Assembly (NCBI GenBank): GCA_021736135.1 | Contig: JAIPGO010000041.1 | Span: 1-33,441, forward strand | DNA: 33,441 nucleotides | Reading direction: 5' to 3' | Source: Candidatus Cloacimonadota bacterium | GTDB taxonomy: Bacteria; Cloacimonadota; Cloacimonadia; Cloacimonadales; TCS61 | In this document: positions 1 to 7,323 of the stretch, piece after piece | Layout of the letters: every line of letters starts with the position of its first letter | Position numbering within the stretch: the stretch's first letter is position 1 | Made by a program: the position numbers and the translations under genes | The notes under the pieces: generated by a model | Databases searched by the model: none | Told to the model about the DNA's origin: nothing | What the model saw: the letters and a program-made list of their open reading frames with translations, nothing else

Positions 1-159
1 CACATGCGTAGCACGACGATTCAGACGGCCAAAGCCGGTGATATATACCATACAAGAGTAACTGGAATTCCGGAAAAGGATGCCCAGGATATATATGAAC
101 TCCTAAATATTCCAATTAAAACTGATCGAAAAATAACAAGAATACCTATTCAAAAGTAG
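1..159 (+). CDS. IS1634-like transposase, C-terminal fragment (5' end outside window)
   Basis: The frame is open from base 1 and ends at TAG 157-159, giving 52 residues that finish in a basic tail (KTDRKITRIPIQK). A short beta-rich stretch followed by an Ile/Leu-rich helix and a basic end resembles the C-terminus of IS1634-type DDE transposases. The stronger argument is context: the terminal inverted repeat 43 bp downstream matches the one upstream of the recognisable IS1634-like N-terminus at the right edge of the window. An internal ATG at 4-6 is not taken as a start. Confidence 0.6.
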   Translation, partial: HMRSTTIQTAKAGDIYHTRVTGIPEKDAQDIYELLNIPIKTDRKITRIPIQK

Positions 160-223
160 TGCCTAAATTGAAAATCGGATCCTTATATTTCAATAACTTA
201 GCTGCATTTTACCGAAAGATGGG
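1..223 (+). mobile_element. Right end of an IS1634-like insertion sequence
   Basis: The stretch holds the last 52 codons of a transposase, about 40 bp of untranslated DNA and a terminal inverted repeat at 202-223. Read outward to inward on the minus strand the repeat starts CCCATCTTTCGG. The same 12 bases begin the element at the other end of the window (32584-32595), and 19 of the first 23 positions match, as expected for the two ends of one IS type. The element stops inside a primase reading frame, so the insertion boundary is about 223/224. Its left end lies outside the window, so the target duplication cannot be checked. Confidence 0.75.
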
Positions 224-872
224 CTAAGGCAGCAGCAATATCGGTTTGAAAGAATATCCAGACGTGTGCTCCATTACCAGACCGGGAACGTTCAATATAT
301 GCAGGAACATTGTATTTTTCACAGGTTTTTCTAAAAGCTCTAATGTCTTCCTGCCATTGTTTCTTGTCAAAATCAAGTGCCAGAAAGTGGCAGCTTTCGC
401 TTTCCAGAAGAGGATATATTCCTATTACGATTTCACCTGTCAAATGCCTTGTGTACTGAGAATAAGACAACGATATTAAATTTCTGCTTTCACATTTTGC
501 ACAAGGAATATTCTTGTATCTGCCGCAAACTCCAGATCTCCAGCTATTATCACAGGCAGGAGAATAACCTGACTTGCCATTTGTTCCCTCCCAGCGTATT
601 GCAAAAACATCTTCCCTTCCCTTGAATAAACTGCGGAAAAGTGCAACTTTATCTTCTGCAGAAGAATGTTTGTGTATTGATACAGAAGGCTTTCCGACAA
701 TTAGTATTTTCTTTTTGTTTTCTGCTTCCCGGGTATTTTTGTCTGCAGATAATTCACTATGCTCCTGTAAATGCAATAATTTCTTCAGCCTGTAATTTTC
801 GCTTTCTAAGCTGGCAATTCGGCTTTGTGCTTTTACTAAAAGTTTTTCAATCTCAGTTTTATCTGCATCCAT
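198..872 (-). pseudogene. TOTE-type archaeo-eukaryotic primase, truncated by IS insertion
   Basis: The 224-residue product has an N-terminal coiled coil (about 1-40), a Cys cluster (C107, C116, C124, C127) suggesting a zinc knuckle, the catalytic DFD of primase motif I (167-169) and the SGNGAHVW of motif II (198-205). This order matches the archaeo-eukaryotic primase domain of TOTE conflict systems, where the primase is normally followed in the same long protein by a helicase and often a nuclease. Here the frame ends soon after motif II: residues from about 218 on and the stop are encoded by the IS terminal repeat (198-223). Motif III and everything downstream are missing, so the enzyme is probably dead. 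The rest of the gene should lie beyond the IS, left of the window. The family call rests on motifs only. Confidence 0.75.
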
Positions 873-889
873 ATATTCACCATAAAGTA

Positions 890-918
890 AATATATTCTG
901 ACAGTTACATTAAGTCAA
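890..918 (-). promoter_or_regulatory. Sigma70-like promoter of the truncated primase gene
   Basis: On the minus strand TTGACT (918-913) is followed after exactly 17 bp by TATATT (895-890), 18 bp before the ATG at 872. Five of six bases match the consensus in each hexamer. The untranslated leader would be short. Confidence 0.5.
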
Positions 919-935
919 TCTCATTTTGAGAAGAC

Positions 936-973
936 ATCGGCTAGCGCCGATAGCATTAGCGGGAGCTAATGCT
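936..973. repeat. Two adjoining perfect hairpins in a divergent promoter region
   Basis: Hairpin 1 (936-951) has a 6-bp stem ATCGGC/GCCGAT around TAGC. Hairpin 2 (952-973) starts at the next base and has a perfect 9-bp stem AGCATTAGC/GCTAATGCT around GGGA. Neither is followed by a T-run in either direction, so they are not classical terminators. They lie between the divergent primase and DUF262 genes. Confidence 0.6.
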
Positions 974-1064
974 CTAAAAGTGATTTCTTTTGACAGATTT
1001 CTCTTGCTAAATTTTCTTAGAAGTTGAAGTTAAATATGCTGATGCGGTTCAGGAGGTAATAGAA

Positions 1065-2756
1065 ATGGCAGGGTCAAATTTTGATACGTCAAATCAATCC
1101 TATAGAATGATCACCGGGAACGGCATCCAATTCCAGGTGCCCTTGTTCCAGCGTAATTATTCCTGGGAGGAAGAGCAATGGGATGATCTCTGGCTTGACA
1201 TAATGGCAATATATCGTGATCAGGAAGAAGAAGAACACTATATGGGTTACCTGGTTCTGCAGACCAGTGATAACCGGAACTACCTGGTAGTTGATGGTCA
1301 GCAGCGTCTAACAACCATCAGTTTGATTATTTTGGCTGGTTTGCAGATTATTCAGGAACTGGTTGATGGTAATAGCAACAGAGAAGAGAATGAACAGCGA
1401 TTTGATCTATTAAAAAAACAATATATTGGTCGAACAGACCCCGTGAGCCTTGTTTCCTCCTCAAAACTAATACTTAACAGGCATAATAATGATTATTTTC
1501 AGAATCATATAATCCCAATGCGTCAGCATCATGTGCGGGGTTTATCAGCATCGAACAAGTTAATGAAGCAAGCCTTTGAATATTATTACAAACAGATAAG
1601 AACAGAAATAGGGATGGATGGCTTGAAAATCACTACATTCATCGAGAAGATAGCTGATATTCTGCTTTTTACTAAAATATCCGTTTCTGATCAGTTAAAT
1701 GCTTTTAAAGTATTTGAGACCCTGAATGCCAGGGGAGTTAAATTATCAGCAACCGATCTGCTGAAGAATTATTTCTTTTCTATAGTCAATAATGAGCAGG
1801 AAAACAACATAGAACTTGATCAACTTGATAAACGCTGGAATAAGCTCATTGAGACTCTGGGGAGTGAGAGTTTTCCAGAGTTTTTAAGGATATATTGGAA
1901 CAGCACCCATAAAATAGTTCGCAAGACTAATCTTTTTAAAACAATACGTAAAAGTGTTATCGATCGAAATGGGGTTTATAGTCTGATCGAACAGATGGAA
2001 GAATATTCCGGCATCTATTTAGCTTTAAATGATCCATCAGATGAGCTTTGGGATAAAGAGCAATCACGACAGATCAATTTGCTAAAAATGTTTAACGTTA
2101 AGCAACCTCAGGTTTTCCTTTTGGCAGCTTATTTTAAGCTCTCAAAAGGAGAATATACTGATCTTTTACGTTATACCGTTGTGCTCAGCTTCCGTTATAA
2201 CGTTATTTGCCGGTTGCATGCAGGAGAGCAGGAAGAACATTATAACAAACTGGCTTTAGACATTTCCACAAGTCCATCAGACCTGAAGAAAATCAAAAAG
2301 TGGCTTCTACATATTTACCCCGATGATGTTACTTTTTATCATGAATTCTGTAATAAAGAACTAAAAACGACTTATTCAAGAAATAAAAAGATAGTAAAAT
2401 ATATACTCTGCCAACTGGAGATGAATCTGGAAAATAAAGAATTAGATTACGAAAGCGAAGAAATAAGCATCGAACACATATTACCTGAAAATCCGAGTGA
2501 TAACTGGGAAGATAATGAGGAATTTAACAGCGATAAAAACAAATACCGGTTAGGTAATTATACCCTTCTGGAAATAAAGAAAAACCGGAATGCCGGGAAT
2601 GACTCATTTGATGAAAAACTACTTTCTTATGAGAAATCCAGTTATAAAATTACTCAGCGACTTGCAAAGCTCTATACTGACTGGAATATGGAAGCAATTG
2701 AAAGAAACCAGAAATCAATGGCTCAGTCTGCAAAGACAATCTGGAAAATAAACTGA
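1065..2756 (+). CDS. DUF262-DUF1524 (GmrSD-like) type IV restriction protein
   Basis: This 563-residue protein joins both halves of the GmrSD family. The DUF262 N-terminus shows FQRNYSW (28-34) and the nucleotide-binding VVDGQQRLTT motif (75-84). The C-terminal DUF1524 HNH-type nuclease shows IEHILP (469-474), then RLGNYTLL and a spaced Asn/Phe/Lys pattern. GmrSD enzymes cut phage DNA carrying modified cytosines; relatives include SspE and BrxU, which act with phosphorothioate and BREX systems. No such partner genes are in the window, so a stand-alone modification-dependent nuclease is the simplest reading. AGGAGGT at 1051-1057, 7 bp before the ATG, supports the start. A TTGACA at 990-995 lacks a convincing -10. 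It is divergent from the primase gene. Substrate is unknown. Confidence 0.85.
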   Translation: MAGSNFDTSNQSYRMITGNGIQFQVPLFQRNYSWEEEQWDDLWLDIMAIYRDQEEEEHYMGYLVLQTSDNRNYLVVDGQQRLTTISLIILAGLQIIQELVDGNSNREENEQRFDLLKKQYIGRTDPVSLVSSSKLILNRHNNDYFQNHIIPMRQHHVRGLSASNKLMKQAFEYYYKQIRTEIGMDGLKITTFIEKIADILLFTKISVSDQLNAFKVFETLNARGVKLSATDLLKNYFFSIVNNEQENNIELDQLDKRWNKLIETLGSESFPEFLRIYWNSTHKIVRKTNLFKTIRKSVIDRNGVYSLIEQMEEYSGIYLALNDPSDELWDKEQSRQINLLKMFNVKQPQVFLLAAYFKLSKGEYTDLLRYTVVLSFRYNVICRLHAGEQEEHYNKLALDISTSPSDLKKIKKWLLHIYPDDVTFYHEFCNKELKTTYSRNKKIVKYILCQLEMNLENKELDYESEEISIEHILPENPSDNWEDNEEFNSDKNKYRLGNYTLLEIKKNRNAGNDSFDEKLLSYEKSSYKITQRLAKLYTDWNMEAIERNQKSMAQSAKTIWKIN

Positions 2757-2884
2757 AATTTATTAATGTAATCTACTTTATAGAATATCAGACCTGAGAG
2801 TGATCTTAAACAATTTTTCCTTTACAAACGGGAGAAAGGAATAATTTATAAGTCAGTAAATAAATCAAGGGAATTGAGGAATAT

Positions 2885-4843
2885 ATGAAGAAGCTGGTAT
2901 TGGCGGAGAAACCGTCTGTGGGTCGTGACCTGGCAGCGGCACTGGGTTGCGGGAAAAACGAAAAGGGTTATCTGGAAGGTGCCCGTTATATAGTTACCTG
3001 GGCACTGGGACATCTGGTGGAACTGGCAGAACCGCATGATTACAATCCGGAGTGGAAACGTTGGGAAATGAAACACCTGCCGATGGTGCCGGAAAAAGTG
3101 AAACTGAAAGTCATGCGGAAGACTTCGCAGCAGTTTCAGGTAGTTCGCGGTTTGATGAAGCGAGCAGATGTGGAAGAAGTGATCATAGCCACAGATGCGG
3201 GCAGAGAAGGGGAACTGGTGGCACGCTGGATAATTATGAAGGCAGGCTGGAAAGGTAATATCAGCCGTTTATGGATTTCTTCTCAGACAGATAAAGCCAT
3301 TAAGGAAGGTTTTGCCAATTTAAAATCGGGCAAAGTTTATATACCACTTTATCAGGCAGCGCAAGCTCGGGCGGAAGCAGACTGGCTGGTGGGCCTCAAC
3401 GTGACCAGAGCATTAGTCTGCAAATTCAATTCCCAGCTTTCGGCAGGCAGAGTGCAAACGCCAACTTTGAACATAATTGTGGAACGAGAACATGAGATAG
3501 AGAAATTTATACCGAAACCATTCTGGACACTTTCGGCAGACCTGGACGGGATCGAGACGGAATGGAAAAGCAAGGATGATAAAAACCGGTTTTATGAAAA
3601 GCAGTCTGCTGAGGAGATGCTGAAGAAGCTGAAGGGTCAACCGGCACTTGTAGAAAGCGTAAGCAAGAAGAAAAAGACGGAAAACCCACCACTTGCTTAT
3701 GACCTTACGGAACTGCAGCGAGAGGCAAATAAACAGTTCGGCTACAGTGCCAAACAGACACTTCAGATCATTCAAGTGCTATATGAGCGACACAAGATAT
3801 GTACCTATCCGAGGACAGATTCGCGGCATATCACGGAAGACATGGTGTCCACACTGCGGGAAAGATTACTGGCAGTTAACGTTCATCCCTGGCATCCGGC
3901 AGTTGCTCCGCTGCTGAAGGAAGAGCTGAAACCGGGAAAGAACTTTGTGGACAGCAGTAAAGTGAGTGATCATCATGCTATCATTCCCACGGAAAAGAAA
4001 GTGAATCCGGCTGCACTCAGTATGGATGAAAAGAAGGTATTTGACCTGATCGTGAAAAGGTTTCTGGAAGTGCTCTATCCGGCTTATGAATATAATGAGA
4101 TAAAACTGGCAGTAAAGATAGGAAGCGAGCAGTTTTTCACCTCGGAGAAACTGCCACTGTCCCTGGGGTGGAAACTGGTTTGCTCTGCGAACGTGCACAG
4201 CAAGCCGCAACTGGTGTTTAAGATGGAAAAGCTGAGACCCGGTGACCGGCTGGAAGTGAAAAGCATGCAGCTCCACGAGGGACGAACAACCCCACCTTTA
4301 CGTTATACGGAAGCATCACTGCTGGCGGCGATGGAAGCACCGGGAAAATTCATCACTGATGAAAACCTGCGCGAATATGTGAAAGACGGCGGATTAGGCA
4401 CTCCCGCAACTCGGGCGGAGATAATTGAGCGCCTGGTGAGTGCATATTATATAGAGCGTAAAGGCAAAACTCTGTTTCCCACGGAAAAGGGACTGCAACT
4501 GGTGACTTTAGTACCGGAAAGCATGAAATCCCCGCTGCTGACTGCAGAATGGGAGAAACGGCTGTCTTTGATCGCTCAGGGAAAGGAAAACTGGCTTAAA
4601 TTCATAGCAGACATTGTGGATAATACGCGGGAACTGGTAAAAAAAGTACAATTTTCCGGCAAAGAATATCATGAAGTAATAAGACCTGATGAAAAAGTAA
4701 TCTTTGAGGAAAAACCGGGCTTACCGACAGGACGCGGCAATCGGAAGCAGAAATCTTTTGAGCGCAGCCTGGTGAAACAGTATGGTAATCAGCGTAAACG
4801 CCAGGAAGAAGAAGAGACACTCGGTGACCTGTTTGATTTTTAG
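2885..4843 (+). CDS. topB: DNA topoisomerase III
   Basis: A type IA topoisomerase that breaks and rejoins one DNA strand, used to resolve recombination and replication intermediates. The 652-residue length fits TopB (E. coli TopB is 653). The N-terminal TOPRIM domain starts LVLAEKPSVGRDLAAALG and contains ATDAGREGE with the metal-binding acidic residues. The active-site tyrosine is Tyr308 in ICTYPRTDSRHI. The conserved GLGTPATRAEIIERL lies in the C-terminal part of the core. No Cys zinc fingers follow; the end is a short basic tail. It starts at an ATG after GAGGA. The EF-G-like gene follows after 139 bp with no terminator seen between. Confidence 0.95.
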   Translation: MKKLVLAEKPSVGRDLAAALGCGKNEKGYLEGARYIVTWALGHLVELAEPHDYNPEWKRWEMKHLPMVPEKVKLKVMRKTSQQFQVVRGLMKRADVEEVIIATDAGREGELVARWIIMKAGWKGNISRLWISSQTDKAIKEGFANLKSGKVYIPLYQAAQARAEADWLVGLNVTRALVCKFNSQLSAGRVQTPTLNIIVEREHEIEKFIPKPFWTLSADLDGIETEWKSKDDKNRFYEKQSAEEMLKKLKGQPALVESVSKKKKTENPPLAYDLTELQREANKQFGYSAKQTLQIIQVLYERHKICTYPRTDSRHITEDMVSTLRERLLAVNVHPWHPAVAPLLKEELKPGKNFVDSSKVSDHHAIIPTEKKVNPAALSMDEKKVFDLIVKRFLEVLYPAYEYNEIKLAVKIGSEQFFTSEKLPLSLGWKLVCSANVHSKPQLVFKMEKLRPGDRLEVKSMQLHEGRTTPPLRYTEASLLAAMEAPGKFITDENLREYVKDGGLGTPATRAEIIERLVSAYYIERKGKTLFPTEKGLQLVTLVPESMKSPLLTAEWEKRLSLIAQGKENWLKFIADIVDNTRELVKKVQFSGKEYHEVIRPDEKVIFEEKPGLPTGRGNRKQKSFERSLVKQYGNQRKRQEEEETLGDLFDF

Positions 4844-4982
4844 GAATAACCTGACATAATGATAACCTAAGAGTGGAAAATTTGAGTAGTTTATTGACAA
4901 TATTAAGCGCAGATAAAATTTTGTCTATCAACGTAAAAAATGATGTTGAGTATATAATGATAAAAATAATAGCGAGGGAAAG

Positions 4983-7043
4983 ATGAAGAAATATGAGATG
5001 AGCCATATTCGCAACGTAGCCCTGGTTGGCGGCAGCGGTTCGGGCAAGACAACCCTGGCGGAGCACATATTATTTGCAGCCAAGAAAACGACGAGAATAG
5101 GCCGCGTAGAAGATGGCAACACCGCAATGGATTACAGTCAGGAAGAGATTGACAAAGGAATTTCGATGTCCCTGGCCATAGCTAATTTTGAATGGAAACA
5201 TGCTAAAGTAAACCTGCTTGATGTACCGGGCACAGCGGATTTTGCTGCCGACCAGTTAGCAGCCAGCCAGTCAGTGGAAACCCTGCTTTTTGTCACAAAC
5301 GCTGCAGCCACAAGCTTTGAAGTAGGGCTGGAGCAGACGATAGAGTTACTGGCAGAATCGGATAATGCGCGAGCTGTAATCGTAAACGGTATGGATCGAG
5401 AAGGGGCTGATTTTAATAAGGCACTGGACCTGATCCGGGAAAATTCAGATTATAATCCTGTTCCAATTTTATTGCCTATCGGCTCAGAAGAGAAATTTGA
5501 GGGAGTGGTTGATATAATAAAAGGGAAAGCTTTTATAAAAGGGCAGGCAGTGGATATTCCAGCCAATATGGCAGAACTTGTAGAAAATTCCCGCGTGGCA
5601 TTAATGGAAGCAGTAGCTGAAAGCGACGATGCGCTTTTAGAGAAATATTTTGAAGAAGGCAAACTGAGCGATGCCGAATTGGCAGGTGGAATCAAGACCG
5701 CTATCACTAAAGGCACGCTGATACCGGCATTTGCCGTATCGGCCGGAGAAGATATAGCCATAAGTGAGTTAATAAACGCAATCGTGGATTATCTGCCCTC
5801 ACCAGCTGATAAGAATAAGGTGAAAATACTTTCAGGGACTACGGAGAAAGAATTTATCTGCAATGAAGACGGGGAATTGCTTGCCTTTTCCTTCAAGCTT
5901 TTAAGCGACCCGAATCTGGGAGAAATAGCTTACGTGCGGGTATTTTCGGGAAAATTAATCCAGGCTCTGGACGTATATATACCGGAAAAAGAAACCAAAG
6001 ACAGAATAGGCACGGTAGCTTTCTTTAATGGCAAGCACCGTGGTGATGCCGAAGAGATATGCGCTGGAGATATAGGCGGCATCGTAAAAGTGAAAGCAAT
6101 ACGCTCTTTCAATTCCATAGTGAAACCAGGCAGTGATATGCGCAAGAAACCGGTTACATTACCTTCTCCGGTATTCTGGCAGGCAATTAAAGCTGTTTAT
6201 CAGAAAGATGAAGATAAGATTGGTGCCGGACTCACTAAACTGCTTGATGAAGACCCGACCTTAAATTTGACGATGAACGTGGAAGCAGGAGAATATGTGG
6301 TTTCCGGTATTGGTGACCAGCAGATTCAGCTCATTGTAAAAAAACTGCTGAGCCGTTTCAAGATCGAAGCCTCGCTGCATGCTCCCTCCGTAAATTACCG
6401 CGAAACCATGAAAGGGGCTACTGTTGACGTGAGCTATAAGCACAAGAAACAGTCCGGTGGACGCGGGCAATATGCCGAAGTATATTTCCGGGTAACGCCA
6501 CGGGAACGTGGAACAGGTTTTGAATTCAAGAACTCAGTAGTGGGCGGGACTATTCCTTCCGGCTACATTCCGGCTATAGAAAAGGGACTCAAAGAAATCA
6601 TGAGTAAGGGAATTGTTTGCGGAAACCCGATCGTGGATGTGGAAGTGGATGTTTATTTCGGCAGTTACCATGATGTGGATTCTTCCGAAATGGCATTCAA
6701 GATAGCCACCTGGCAGGCAATGAAAAAAGCCTTTGCCGAAGGAAGCCCCATCCTCCTTGAGCCTATTCATAATATCCAGATCATTATACCTAATGAATAT
6801 ATGGGTGACGTGATGGGTGACATCAGTACCCGCCGCGGACGCATCAGCGGTATGGAACAGGAAGGACGCAAGCAGATTCTCAATGCCACTATCCCTCTAT
6901 CGGAACTTTACGGATACTATCCGGCTTTGAAATCACTCACCCAGGGTCGTGGAAAATTTACCCAGGACTTCTCGCACTACGAAAAAGTGCCGGATGAAAT
7001 TACTCAGAAGGTTGTTGCTGCCTACGAAAGTGACGATGAATAA
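4983..7043 (+). CDS. EF-G-like translational GTPase (EF-G2 type) with altered G motifs
   Basis: The 686-residue protein has the EF-G domain layout: a P-loop GGSGSGKT (16-23), switch I region KGISMS (58-63), switch II DVPGTADF (80-87), then domains II-V ending in the QGRGKFTQDFSHYEKVP block typical of EF-G domain V. Two residues differ from normal EF-G. The catalytic His after DxPG is Thr84, and the G4 motif NKxD is NGMD (135-138). EF-G2-type paralogues are known to lack the His, often with Tyr there; loss of the G4 Lys is less expected and could alter guanine specificity. No rpsL, rpsG or tuf is nearby, so this is not the housekeeping fusA. Its role in this family is not settled. A terminator follows at 7066-7099. 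Confidence 0.85.
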   Translation: MKKYEMSHIRNVALVGGSGSGKTTLAEHILFAAKKTTRIGRVEDGNTAMDYSQEEIDKGISMSLAIANFEWKHAKVNLLDVPGTADFAADQLAASQSVETLLFVTNAAATSFEVGLEQTIELLAESDNARAVIVNGMDREGADFNKALDLIRENSDYNPVPILLPIGSEEKFEGVVDIIKGKAFIKGQAVDIPANMAELVENSRVALMEAVAESDDALLEKYFEEGKLSDAELAGGIKTAITKGTLIPAFAVSAGEDIAISELINAIVDYLPSPADKNKVKILSGTTEKEFICNEDGELLAFSFKLLSDPNLGEIAYVRVFSGKLIQALDVYIPEKETKDRIGTVAFFNGKHRGDAEEICAGDIGGIVKVKAIRSFNSIVKPGSDMRKKPVTLPSPVFWQAIKAVYQKDEDKIGAGLTKLLDEDPTLNLTMNVEAGEYVVSGIGDQQIQLIVKKLLSRFKIEASLHAPSVNYRETMKGATVDVSYKHKKQSGGRGQYAEVYFRVTPRERGTGFEFKNSVVGGTIPSGYIPAIEKGLKEIMSKGIVCGNPIVDVEVDVYFGSYHDVDSSEMAFKIATWQAMKKAFAEGSPILLEPIHNIQIIIPNEYMGDVMGDISTRRGRISGMEQEGRKQILNATIPLSELYGYYPALKSLTQGRGKFTQDFSHYEKVPDEITQKVVAAYESDDE

Positions 7044-7065
7044 ATAATTCAGATATCAGGATATA

Positions 7066-7099
7066 AGAAAACTCCGGTTAAGTGTAACCGGAGTTTTCT
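7066..7099 (+). terminator. Rho-independent terminator after the EF-G-like gene
   Basis: A perfect stem of about 14 bp (arms AGAAAACTCCGGTT and AACCGGAGTTTTCT) around a 6-base loop, 23 bp after the stop codon. The T-rich end lies in the stem. It separates the topB/EF-G block from the exported-protein cluster. Confidence 0.75.
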
Positions 7100-7102
7100 A
7101 TA

Positions 7103-7119
7103 TGTAAACTTTGTTTACA
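7103..7119. promoter_or_regulatory. Perfect 7-3-7 palindrome, possible operator
   Basis: TGTAAAC-TTT-GTTTACA lies 3 bp after the terminator and 204 bp before the next gene. Its symmetry and size fit a dimeric repressor site, but it could equally be a second small hairpin. The rest of 7120-7323 shows only another short palindrome at 7213-7229 (TTCCAT/ATGGAA) and no recognised promoter. Confidence 0.3.
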
Positions 7120-7323
7120 CCCCCAAAGAGAAATATGACAAAATTAGCGTTTTCTTAACAACTATATTTAGATAAAAGCCCACTCAGAAAGCAATATGCT
7201 AACAATGTAGATTTTCCATTCAAAATGGAACAGTTTATGCTATATCATTAGTTAAGTGCTTATTCCCCCGATGTTACGTTAAGTATGATGATAGAGCCTT
7301 TGTAGAGGTATAGGAGTAAAAAG

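Noticed and set aside
4983-7043. Housekeeping elongation factor G (fusA)
   Set aside because: The altered switch II and G4 motifs and the lack of str-operon neighbours point to an EF-G2-type paralogue.
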